A stretch of 43,804 bases of DNA from positions 245,075 through 288,878 of the forward strand of contig NMRA01000364.1 in assembly GCA_002633005.1 (NCBI GenBank), read 5' to 3'. The translations under genes were made by a program, and so were the position numbers. Numbering within the stretch: position 1 is the first letter of the stretch; each line of letters begins with the position of its first letter. This DNA comes from Phoronis australis (Eukaryota > Phoronida > Phoronidae). Positions 33,017-43,630 of this stretch are shown piece after piece. The notes beneath the pieces are model-generated. The model had not been told where the DNA came from. It was given only the letters and a program-made list of their open reading frames with translations, and ran no database searches.

Positions 33017-34311
33017 TGGGGTAAGATGAAAAACAAAACATGATAATTAAAACAGCTTATTCCCAATATGGAAGCTTCAGTTTTGATACATTTAGGAAAC
33101 AGAGACAACAGCAAAATGTTCGAGCAAAACCCCTTTGAATGCACTGTTTGAGGTGCATTGAAAACTAATAGGTTCATATTTCACTATCTGTGTCTATAGA
33201 AGTGGTAGGAGTCTCCAAATGATATAAATCACCATTTAAGAGAATAAACAGATTTTATCCACCAGACAATAATTGATCAACTATTCAGATCATATTGCTC
33301 CCATTCTGTCACAGAGGTTCCCATGAAGAGGAGACTTGGGTAATACTAGAGCCAGTGAAAATATTCAGTAATACTGAAATTCCAAATTAAAAACAATGGG
33401 TTCCACCTTACATGCGTATGTTACTGCTTAAACTCAAGATTGCTTTCACAGAGATCTAAGAATTTGACGTCCAGGTTTGCATGACTTTGTAAAGATTGGT
33501 TTGCCTATTTAGTAACTTTCTCCCCTTCCTGTCACTGTCAAACTGATATCGACACGGCAGTATCCCGCCTAGCCAATCAGTGAAATTGGGATACTCATCC
33601 CACAGCACTGGTGCGTAGTGAAACCTGGAACCTTGCAGTGGCAGTCTAATGCTTTGCTCTCAGAGCTAACCCCCACTCGATAGATGGCAGAGTATTTGAG
33701 AGCATTTATGAGGTAATCACGAGCACTGATTTCATGGAATGGTTGCCAGACAATGACGAGATTTGATTTTTGACAAAATCACAAAAGGACAATGGATTTA
33801 GTGGTAACTAGCTCTGGCCAAAGCTGATTATTTCAAGAAGTCTATTTCATTTGAAGCGGTAAACTCCAACATGTGTTCTCTGCCGTAAAAGTGATTTCTC
33901 TTTACAGCCCTCTTAAAATGAAATGTGTTTATATTCTTGATGCTTCTGTCCAGTCCAATGGTCAGAGCAACAATTAAAGCTTAAAATCCCAAGCAAACTC
34001 AATATTAGTTTAGTTTCATTTTTGGCAAATTCCCTGTCTTTAGGAAATCAGAGATGCCATATTAAATGTCTGCTAAGTGCAAACTTACAAATCAACGCAG
34101 GCACAATCACAATGGACTATGTATGATTTACTTTGAATGTGTTCTGAACTGCCCGAGTTCTCGCAGTAACATTGCATGTAGCCCAGGCAGAAAGTCAGTT
34201 AGCAAAGCCTATCTGTTTGTTCCATTTGTCTTGAAGCCATAAAAGTGACGTTTACAAATACGTGTTACCCTTCAAGGTAGGCTTTAACTGTGACAGTGGC
34301 CAGTATTGCCT
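33017..34311. other. SLC25A10 5' UTR intron, proximal part
   Basis: Begins, on the minus strand, with the acceptor CTTACCCCAG ahead of the start exon, so the transcript is expected to start further right. No other feature is recognised in this stretch. Confidence 0.5.
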
Positions 34312-34320
34312 GGACAGAAA

Positions 34321-34901
34321 TAGACAGTGACCACGGTCTCTAGCTGGCTCAGCAGAGATGGTGTACCTCCTATGGGTGCTTAATACGCCGGGAGCTTTTC
34401 GGCAATTTATGCCTTGATCACACCGACTAAAACATCAAAGTCACATTGTTATAAATATCTTATGCATATAGGACACATTAGGAGGCTGTCGATGTCTTTA
34501 ATTCCTTCCAACTTGAACAAATACTTCCATTATCAAAATTTTTCTTCAAGCAGCCCTTTGTTCAGTTCCCAAAATCGGTAACTGACTATTTTTAAAACTG
34601 CGCATGGCAGGAGGTATGGCGTCATATCCCCTGGCCAATTACTGATTTTGGGAACTGAACAAGGGACTGTTTGCGAAGAAAGTTTGATAAAGGGAATATT
34701 TGTTCGAGTTGGAAGGAGGAAGTAAAGACGTCGATGGCCTCCTTAGATGTCCCTCTATGTGCATGAAGTATGTATAATGCAAGGTGACTGATGTTTTAGT
34801 TGGAGTAAAGCATAATCCACTGAAAAGTTTCTGGCATATGAAGCACCTATAGGAGCTACACCATCTCTACTGAGCCAGCCACAGAAGGTGGTCAATGTCT
34901 A
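34321..34901. mobile_element. Fold-back element with 9-bp target duplication
   Basis: 581 bp made of two inverted arms (about 34321-34585 and 34634-34901) around a ~48-bp spacer. The terminus TAGACAGTGACCAC on the left pairs with GTGGTCAATGTCTA on the right with one mismatch. Inner blocks such as GGCTCAGCAGAGATGGTGTA and AGTTCCCAAAATCGGTAACT also pair. Perfect 9-bp direct repeats GGACAGAAA flank it (34312-34320 and 34902-34910). Long inverted arms with a 9-bp duplication are typical of non-autonomous Mutator-like elements. No coding capacity. Confidence 0.85.
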
Positions 34902-35169
34902 GGACAGAAATATGAACGAAAATTCTTCATATTTTAAGCACAAAATGTGGTGGAAAACCCAAATGCTATTGTTTGCATTACTTGGACAGATGTCACAAAT
35001 TAACATTAAGTTAAAATTGGTTTCATGAAACATGAACTCATGCACCAGACACTTGGTGAATCGATTCTCCTACCTGAATCCAACAACCGAGTGCACACAT
35101 CTAATAACTCTCTTAGTAATATACAGACACCCACATACAATCAAGTACTCTGATGCCATAAAACTAGGT

Positions 35170-35280
35170 GGCAATAGTCGTATATGACATGCCCGTACTT
35201 TGAGAACCAGTTTGAGGCCCGTCATTCTGTGGAGAAAACTGGTGCTCAAAATTCGAGCACGTTATATCACACCATTACCC
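35170..35280. mobile_element. Palindromic miniature element, copy 3
   Basis: GGCAATAGTCGTATATGACA, TTTGAGAACCAG, a loop with GCCCGTCATTCTGTGG, GCTCAAAATTCGAG and GTTATATCACACCATTACC. Same plan as the copy at 30846 but with a different loop sequence. Confidence 0.65.
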
Positions 35281-36270
35281 AACTAGGCAATACAAACTTA
35301 GGCCTCTGCAATCACCATTACCACGTGTTCTCTATACATTGAAAAATATATGAAAACCATGAAATTTGAAATAATGAATGGCCCTATTTGACAACAGATT
35401 ACCTGCCCTAGATACACACTTACAAATTCTTACACCCGATTCAGATTGCAATACACCTGAAGTTCAAGACAAGTAATAACAGTGGGTCAGTTAAGCTTCC
35501 TAGACATGTAACATCAAAGAATGACTGACATCTACTGATAAGCATTTATAGAACAGTCTGAAAATGACTTATCAGCTCATCAAGCTGAGAAGGTCAAATC
35601 AGGCACATGAAGGTCACCGAAGACACTGAAAAATCAACAGCGATTCTGTTGGACGCAATTAGAAACCTACGAAGAATTCACGTGCAATAGGATAGATTTT
35701 CTCTGAACATCAAACCAGAATAGTTACAAGAGATAAAAACCAGTGAAACGCTTATTAAGACAATAGAACGTAATAAGTCAGATGCTAACTCAAAAGTCAA
35801 GTGACAAAGTCCAACCGGAACAACGTTTCGCAAATCTAATATTTCTCAGAGTGTAGAGTATCTGGAGATTTTTACCCCACGGTTTTGGTGACTCGTCTTA
35901 GCGCTTCTCAGAATTTATGTCCATGGGGTTGGCGTACGTTACAGGTGTTGAAGAACAACCAATATTTGGGGTGTATTCCACGACCAAAAATAGAACACAA
36001 TCTGGGATACCGGAAATAAAAATATCCCATAGACCAATTTTACTGCTTTATACGCATGCGCACCGGGAAATTCGTAGTTTACAAATTCGAAATATCGTAA
36101 GGATGTTGTGTTTTGAGAAAGTTGTCTTGTTCTCAAAAAAATTAGAAATATTTCCCTGAAGAAGAAGAAAATTAACAAGCGCACAAGTAAATTTTATTTT
36201 AATTCGATTTTATTACCATCCAAAACTAATCATTTTAGCGGATTTGTGTTGTTTTCTTTAGAAAACACCC
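35281..36270. other. Upstream region between SLC25A10 and CEP112
   Basis: No recognised coding exon. The two head-to-head genes must start their transcripts in the 34.9-37.9 kb stretch, but no TATA box or initiator could be assigned with confidence. Confidence 0.4.
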
Positions 36271-36385
36271 TGTCCTGCCCGGCGGCGGCGACCGGCCAGT
36301 TGGCAGTGCGTTGACGTTGTCAGCAGTGCATTGGCGTGACGGTGCGGTCACTGTGGTGGCTGTGACTGTTGGTGGGTATGAGTCT
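36271..36385 (+). promoter_or_regulatory. GC-rich, CpG-bearing stretch, possible CEP112 first exon or promoter
   Basis: A locally GC-rich run (GCCCGGCGGCGGCGACCGGC and following CG dinucleotides) in an AT-rich region. It lies between the divergent SLC25A10 and CEP112 start exons. Both coding start exons have an acceptor just upstream of the ATG, so both need a distal 5' UTR exon, and this is the best candidate stretch. Inferred from composition only. Confidence 0.35.
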
Positions 36386-37903
36386 GGGACAGGGCTCGAC
36401 ACTTAGCATAATGTCAACTTGTCAAATGCAACACAACAAAATTTCACTACATCAAGGAAACCTCAATGATTTGTGGTAGCCGAAAATGAAATTGTGTCTT
36501 GGTCGCCATAATTTTAAAACAAAATTTGAGGCGAGGTTGCATTGATGACCTGGAGATCGCCAAAGCAAACCCTGCATGGGCAAAGATGATTGCACCTGCA
36601 TAATTCTGAGTGAGATCACTCAATTAAGCAGAGATTTATAAACTCTTAGATGTGGTTGCTCCAAATGTAGTATGCCGTACCTGAGTTGTACGGAGTTCTC
36701 CGGTTCAATTACCCACCATACAATAGCAGTTGACACCAGACCCATCCTAGTCCTAGGCCTAGGGACTAGGGTAGTCCTCATGGATAACTTGCCAAGTGAT
36801 AGTTATCAACAGGAGTTGGTTTTATTTGACTCTACTTCATTTTCATACCAGGAACTGGAAATTCATAACGCTTCTTTCATTCATGCCGTTCATGGATCGA
36901 TGCCTGGTTAGATCACAACATCCGTGGTGGCGACCTGGAGTTTCCCTTCAACAACACTGGGATGCGTCATGGAACTTGCCCTTGGCGACCCTTTCTCTGT
37001 GTGCTGAATTATCCTGCTGGTTCCCTGCGTGTAGAGATCACATGCAGGTACCAGGCAGTAGCACTCGCTTTATCACTGGTAGATGTAACCTTGGCAGTCA
37101 TTGGTTAGCTTCACAACAAAGTGAGAAAATGACAGACTATGAACGATTTGTAGCATTGTCATGCAAGTGGCATAGCAGCAACTATTTCGTTTCTGCAGTA
37201 ATGTGTAATAGCCGCGTACTTGAAGCACATACATGTACATTAAACACATATTTGGCCGATTTAACCAGTGTGTTATTCATACTGCATGAATACAGGACAG
37301 CAACGTAAACAGAAGTCAGTGACAGTAGAAAGATGCACTCCAAAAAGGCGCAAGCACAATTTTCTGGGATTGACATTTCTTGAACATGAATTTTAAGCAC
37401 CGATTTGTCTATATGACAGACCACATTTACACGTCCTTCATCAATCATGCCAGTTTGTATGCGTAAAGCGCTGCCTGTTGAGAATTCGATCAGCTAATCA
37501 GAAATACCGGTGTAAAAAATTTACCTGAAGAAAATTAAAATAATTCCTGCGTGCTGGCTACCACCTAGCGGCACGCAGGGAATCAGCAAGGCTGGATTAT
37601 GTGACAACTGCCAGGTTGTTTCTGTATTTTGGGGGTGAGCGTGATACCCAGGGACTCATCTAGTGGCCGTCCTGTCCATCATTTGGATGGCCATTTTAAA
37701 AAGATGACAGATTGGACAGCACGACCAAGACAGAAAAAAGACGGCCTGTTTCAAGACAGTCTCGTAAAAAATGACAGCTAAACGAAGAATGCTTTATACT
37801 GAAACCAGGTTAACCTAATACGGAATCCCCCGCATGGCGAGTGTCAAGAAATATTGCACGGAAGTGCGATGTATAACAAATCTGTCTGACTTTTTTTTGT
37901 AGC
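36386..37903. other. Upstream region or 5' UTR intron of CEP112
   Basis: Contains a repeat with CAGGGCTCGACACTTAG and GGTCGCCA (36393-36560). The longest open frame of the window (170 codons, 36796-37308, +) resembles no family I know. A CTCF-like motif lies at 37558-37573 (minus). No exon is recognised. Confidence 0.45.
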
Positions 37904-38003
37904 ATGGAGAGTTCAGGCAGTCTGGCCGTTAGACTGGATGAAGAGTTTGACCAGGACCTAGTGGACATGAAACCGTATGTTCTTCGGTTACCTCATAAAT
38001 CAG
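37904..38003 (+). CDS. CEP112: CEP112 first coding exon
   Basis: 100 nt from ATG to a GTATGT donor, 33 codons plus one base, ending LPHKS(E). A TTTTTTTTGTAG acceptor lies one base before the ATG, so there is an upstream non-coding exon, probably in the GC-rich stretch near 36.3 kb. Confidence 0.82.
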
Positions 38004-41000
38004 GTATGTATTGTGCCCTTCTCATTTGGTTTACCCTCATGTTTGACTTAATGCTTAACCCCTAAATATTATCCCTGTTAAATGCCCGTGCGTGACTGTG
38101 CACCCACCCCTAAGTTGCAATAGTGGGATATAGCATGCCCACATTTTTATGACCAGTTTGATGCCTGTTATTCAATGGGGAAAATTGGTTCTCAAAGTGC
38201 AGGCATGTGATATCCAACTTACCTTCTAAGTTATAGTCAGAAGTCTCAGTTGTTTTAAAGATCTATCTGTCTTGACGAATGCTAATTTTAGGTCTCAATA
38301 TGAGCTAACCCAAATGACTTCGGTGTTATGAGTTGCCAGTTTAGGTATCTGACATTGCCTGCTGATATTCACAACCAATACAATACCATGGAATATCGAT
38401 AAAACGTTTGACTGACCCTTTTAAGTTATGGCAATGGGGACCTGCCGACCTGGGTGAATTAGGTGCTTGCTGACTAGGGAAGGGGTTTCTCGGCAGATGT
38501 GGGCTACCCCAATATGAGCAAACGTCTTGTTTGCTTTTGTGTTTGCTGTTGATTGAACAATGTCAGGTATCACATTTTTGTCAATTAAATTGCAGTTTGT
38601 ATTTATGAAGTAATGTCTAATACTAAAGGTAGTGTTGCTGTTAGTGAGGTGGTGAACTACACACCTTGAATGCAAGTGAGCGTGACTCATAGCTCACCAC
38701 CCACCAAAATGAACCTTGAGGATTTTACCACCAGAGGCAAATGTCTCATTGGTTGGGTTTCTTTTTTCTCGCAATCGTAAATCCTCACATAGTGTGGGCG
38801 TGGTGACAACAGCAAATCTCTCTCACTTGCTCAATGTATGTACCATATTGATACTGATCACTACAAATGTAGTTTGCAGATCAGTCAGCATTTTGGCTCA
38901 CTGTTAGAAAATACCGTAATCGTTCGGGTTAACGCCCATGTTCAATTAATCGCCCATCCCCTACTTTAGGTGGATTTTCGATTTAACCGCCCACTGCTCG
39001 GTTAACCGCCCTCCCCCGATTTTTTGGATTCGCCAATTTAACCGCCCAGGGCGTTAACCCGAACGATTACGGTAACCTCCATCAAGCAATGTGGTAATCA
39101 ATCTTTCACTTGAGGCAGCCAACTAAGCTTCTAGTAACTCTCCATCTGCACTAGCCCTTAGAATGAGATACTACAAATGCATTCTTGTTCAAACCTATAG
39201 TAAATATGAACCCATTCATTAACCTAGATAGAGTCTTGACTTCATTACTGCAGTATTGATTTTTAATTAGTCTTCTAATTGATTTCCTTTGTCTCTCATC
39301 AGTAAATTATTTATTCCTTCACCATTACTAGTACCTATGGATCTGTCACACCTGTGGTCTAGCCATACTTATTGAATGGCCACATATGGTAGTCAAAATA
39401 ATTCAGTTTTTATCTGATGAGGTTTAAACAATTTTTAGCAGACTCCTAGTGGATTGTAAACCTCGCGTTTTTAATGACAACTCTCAGCATATTACAGTAA
39501 AAATTATTCAAGTTTTTACAAAGATAATTGTAAAAATTTAAATTATTCTGTTATTCAAATATTTATCATTACTACAAGATTATCAACATTCTCCAAATGT
39601 CTTTGTGACAGGTCTAGCTGAATTTTTTTAATCGTGGAAAATTAAATTTCACTTGTCACCCATAGTAAGTTTTAAACGGAAAAAATATCCTAAACTCAGT
39701 TTTAAACATTACCCATACATTTCTTGATTTGTTGAACTTTAGGTCAGCAATTTTTTTCTTAAAGCCAAATACCAACTTCAAGTGTAAACCAGCCATCTTG
39801 TCTGGGATTTCATTAAATGTTCCATTTATTAGGTTTGCTGTGCAAGTCAATGTGAGTGCATATACGATATTTTTCAGAGCGTCAGCGGTGTGCCTTGTGG
39901 ATCAAGAAACTTTGCGAGCCTCAAGGTGCTGGGATAAGTGGGAGGTAAGATTTAATTATCAGGGCTTGGAATTTTTTAATTTAAGAGGATTTCCTCTTTT
40001 TTGGTTTTCATTTCCTCGTATTTGATTTCCAGTTTTCTCTTTTTTGTCTCTTTTTTTATTGTGGAGAATATCACATTAAAACAGGTAATCAGAAAACGAC
40101 TGATTTTTACACCCGACACCGATATCCGTTAGGGCAAAGGAATTTAACTTGACTAAATTTACTTTTTAGACTGAAAAGCGAACTTAATGTGCAATGCTAA
40201 TAAATGGGTGAGAATCGATTTCGATGATTTTTAATTACAATATTTTTTTTTTTGACATTTCATGGCAATAACCAAGTTAATTTATTCTCTGGTATGATAT
40301 TAAGTGGGCTCCACTCAGTCCACTGTGTATTCTCAGAGTAGAAAGCCTTCAATAACATGGTCAAATTTCATTCTATATTAATGTTCAGGATGAGATCTCA
40401 AAAATGCTGAACAGAGTTTTCCAAATTATTCCATTTCTGTTTTATGCAACGTCAGAGTTTTTTCATGAAAATCATCATCTTAGATTTTTATGGCCCTTCA
40501 AAAAAAATTCCTGACAGCCTTTTGGAGAATCGTACATAAAACATAGTATCTGAAAGTTAAATACCAGTAATCTACCATTTCTGGTATACGATGTTGCGAA
40601 GTTTGTCAATTTTGGACATTTTTCTAGTGTCCCATATAACGTTAGGGCGCTCATTCCCCTGCGCATGTATGTCTTGAAGTGAGTGGTGCGCCTATAAAAC
40701 GAAAAGTGTAGTCAAACAGCCAGCAAATATAGCCTCTGCAACCGTCCACATTAACCGCATTTTCGCTCCATTTCAGGGAGCATGTGAACTGAGTAGCTAA
40801 AGCTGTCTTGTCTGGTCTGTTAGAATCTGTCAGGTGGTGCATTTCTTCACAGAGCAGACCTTTCAAAACACCAACTCTTGCTAGTGTGAATTATTGCCAT
40901 CTGTTTGTTTGAAATGTTGGTGTTGTACTCAATATTGTGCCTATTGTTATTACCCAGGGAATGCAAGCATTGTTGGGGCACTGTTGATTGTGGCTGGACC

Positions 41001-43599
41001 ATCTGGAAACTTTGCCTCCAGTATTTGCTTAGTCATGTGATCCCTATAGAGTTTCCCTGGTCTGAATAGACAGTATTGATTTTCAAGTTTATATCCACAA
41101 TTTGTTTATTTAGCCACAATATTATCTAAGGTCTTGGATTTCTATTATATTTCTTACATTTTATCAGAAATAATTGTCAACTATTGTTTATTCGAACTTG
41201 AAGGCAAGTCCTTTTTTCCTTTGCAAACTTTGGTATTGTAGCTTGCTGGGAGCTGTAACTGTATCGGTAATTCACTCAAATGAATTCCTTAAGGTCCACC
41301 ACTTGTACCAGGTTGCACAAAGTCCTGTGAAGTGTTGGAAATATTTTGTGTTTTCCTTGTTGCACGGCATGAGGTGTTGTGTGTTATTCAGCTACAGTAT
41401 TCATAAACACTTGCATAGAATATTTGTAGCCAATGAACACAAATCCTTGAAATATTGTAAATCCTCTAGATTGTTATACGTTATGCTGGTTCAGTTGCTT
41501 ATGTGTTCAATACAAGAGGAAGTATTTTTTAAACATAATTAATCATAAAAATTGTCCATTTTCCATATTTCCATTTTTCCACGGTTCCAAATGTTCAGGG
41601 TCTTACCAAGTATGTTGTTTGGTGACATTTATGCCATAGAAAAGAGGTTACCAAAGAAACTGAAATTCTCTTAAAAGTTGTATTATTTTATTGAGGTATA
41701 TAACTGAACAAAATTCTACTTATCCTCCGTAGTAAATGAAGAATTTTGTGCAACCATGCGTGTTATCGGTAGCTAGGAAAATTTTATGAAACATGAAGAT
41801 TGATTTGCTCTTTGAAGTCAGATCTGAACGCTTCCACGGAAGTACCAAAAAAAGCACAACATGTATTTATGTTTGGCAGGTGTACTGAAATAACACTCTT
41901 CAAACCCTCTTCAGTATATAGCACGCTTGTCTTTAGATCTGGTGGTATTTTGTTATTGGCTTATCAGACCAAATTGGCAAGTTGGCAATTTGTTGCCATT
42001 GCTGTGGTTAACTCTTTTAATTTTATTTGAATTTTTGTCAAATTCGGCTCATAATTTTATGTCATCAGTGGCTTGGGCAAGTATGAAACTCAGCAAGTTT
42101 TTACCAAAGTACTGGGCACAAGTTTCTCAAACTTAAAATTCAAACTTATGGTGCAGTCTCATTTCAAGAGTCTCTCCAGTGGTATGTTGAAAATATTCCA
42201 GGCCCAGTTGAATGCTGGCTTTACAGAAATAAACAATGAACCTCTGCAGGATTCACCCACTGTTTCAAGATTGAACTGAAGACTGACCCTTGGTTTGGTC
42301 TGCTCTCTCCATTGCACAACACCAAGTCTCCTTTGGTTCAGTTTAAACAGTTTGTGGACCCTTTAGGCAACTTTATTTATTGCAGAGAATAGAGAGTCCC
42401 TGGTCATGGTGGCATTCTGTGACAGAACTTACTCACCTGAAATTCTGTGACAATTTTAGAATTATATGATAAAATATGAACCAAGTAGTTTGCCGTAGAG
42501 CTTTGTTAGGCTTATAGACTTTATTTCATGCTGTGTCAAATGATGATTTCTTTTTTCATAAGTTGTAAAATTGTGGAATTCATCATTATCACTAATAAAA
42601 TTGCGTCTCGCATATGTGACAAAAGCAAAGCTAATGTGACTTATACATGCATAAAGCACCAAAAAGCTTTGGCAATTGAGACTGAGTTCTTGGGACTTTG
42701 AAAATTTTGAGGTGTGACAAATTGTGACTTCCCATTCTCTACTATTCAGATCAATGCTAACTGGACCAATTGTAAGTCAGCAACAGCTGGTATTACATAA
42801 TAATTGATGTCAGTGCAGAAATATAAGTTTTAGAGCATCTGTTTGGTGGAATCTTTACTTACAAGCTTGGTAATTTTTAAGCACATGACAGCAGGGACTG
42901 TTTAAATCTGCAGCTCTCCATGAGAGTAACTTATACTAGAAGTGTAAAGATGTTCCAATTTGTCTCATTGTGTGGTTTGATTATCAGGCCTATTGAGAAA
43001 GACAACCTTTCAGTTTTGAGAGGCACAAACTGGTGTGTGTATTCAGCAGTAATTTTAGGAGTGTGCCTCGTGTAATTGGGGCAAAAATAATTTCACTGAC
43101 ACTTTGTGATTTCTTAGCTCAAGGCAGTGGGCCCATTAAAATTGAAGGTGAAAATGACAAAAAGTAACGTGGCCATAGGTCCTCCAAATTGGCCCCTAAG
43201 GCTTGAGGCTACTTTTTATAATGATCCCTGTGCATTATCACATTTTCTTTCAGGAAAAATCGTAATTTATATGCGCAATTGATGGTGAAGATGTTGAAGA
43301 AAGGTAATCTTGAAGGACCATTCACTCACAGACCTGACGAGGGGCCATTACCCACAATGCCGTCCTACATGGTAAGACTTCAGTGTACAGTCACTCATTT
43401 TTTGCTTTTAGTTTTTCTCTGATGTTGCTACAAGTTCTGTTCATGCATTGTAATTTGTCGAGTTGTTAGAGCGATGATTAAGTGTGCTGATGTCAGGGTT
43501 GTCCAATTTCTTGATTCAAATGTCGAGGCCTGTTCTTAAGGTTTTGGTTTTTGCTTTCAGTCTGTCTACTTTGAAGATGACAATGGTGGGACTAAAAAT
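37904..43599 (+). CDS. CEP112: Centrosomal protein CEP112 (CCDC46), N-terminal part
   Basis: Long coiled-coil centrosomal protein whose N-terminus carries the DUF4485 domain. Four exons join in phase: 37904-38003, 39878-39944, 43254-43371, 43561-43599. They give about 108 residues: MESSGSLAVRLDEEFDQDL, VDMKPYVLRLPHKSERQRCA, LWIKKLCEPQGAGISGR, KNRNLYAQLMVKMLKKGNLE, GPFTHRPDEGPLPTMPSYM, SVYFEDDNGGTKN. The blocks DMKPxVLxLxHKSERQRCA, LWIKKLCEP and KNRNLYA match what I know of the vertebrate CEP112 N-terminus. The domain is complete; the coiled coil lies beyond the right edge. The gene is head-to-head with SLC25A10. Other DUF4485 proteins exist, so a related paralogue is a minor alternative. Confidence 0.82.
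38115..38225. mobile_element. Palindromic miniature element, copy 4
   Basis: TTGCAATAGTGGGATATAGC, a loop with GATGCCTGTTATTCAATGGG, GGTTCTCAAAGTGC and GATATCCAACTTACC. Same plan as the three copies upstream; here it lies in CEP112. Confidence 0.65.
38914..39072 (-). mobile_element. GGGCGGTTAA miniature element, complete
   Basis: 159 bp with perfect 24-bp terminal inverted repeats (38914-38937 and 39049-39072, beginning CCGTAATCGTTCGGGTTAAC). TA flanks it on both sides (38912-38913, 39073-39074). Inside are several AACCGCCC (= GGGCGGTT) motifs in one direction. A TA target duplication and small size point to a Tc1/mariner-type miniature element. It is reverse to the copies at 7708 and 14841. 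Confidence 0.85.
39878..39944 (+). CDS. CEP112: CEP112 coding exon 2
   Basis: 67 nt after an ATTTTTCAG acceptor. G|AG completes Glu, followed by RQRCALWIKKLCEPQGAGIS and GR; donor GTAAGA. The phases on both sides fit the neighbouring exons exactly. Confidence 0.85.
39945..43253 (+). other. CEP112 intron after coding exon 2
   Basis: 3.3-kb AT-rich intron. At 39960 a CAGGGCTTGGAATTTTTTAA motif followed by GAGGATTTCCTC repeats the plan of 1727-1800 (CAGGGCTTGGAATTTTCCGC). No exon of another gene is recognised. Confidence 0.55.
43254..43371 (+). CDS. CEP112: CEP112 coding exon 3
   Basis: 118 nt after a TTTTCTTTCAG acceptor. AG|G completes Arg, followed by KNRNLYAQLMVKMLKKGNLE and GPFTHRPDEGPLPTMPSYM; donor GTAAGAC. 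This is the second half of the DUF4485 domain. Confidence 0.85.
43561..43599 (+). CDS. CEP112: CEP112 coding exon 4 (39 nt)
   Basis: 13 codons, SVYFEDDNGGTKN, between TTTGCTTTCAG and GTGAGTT. It continues the frame after PSYM and corresponds to the SIYFDE segment of the family. A 63-bp minisatellite starts 31 bp after the donor. Confidence 0.75.
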
Positions 43600-43630
43600 G
43601 TGAGTTACATAAATGAAATTGTGTGGCGTG

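Larger units (their letters stand above)
38004..39877 (+). other. CEP112 intron after first coding exon
   Basis: Holds the fourth palindromic element (38115-38225) and the complete GGGCGGTTAA element (38914-39072). Otherwise AT-rich without recognisable features. Confidence 0.6.
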
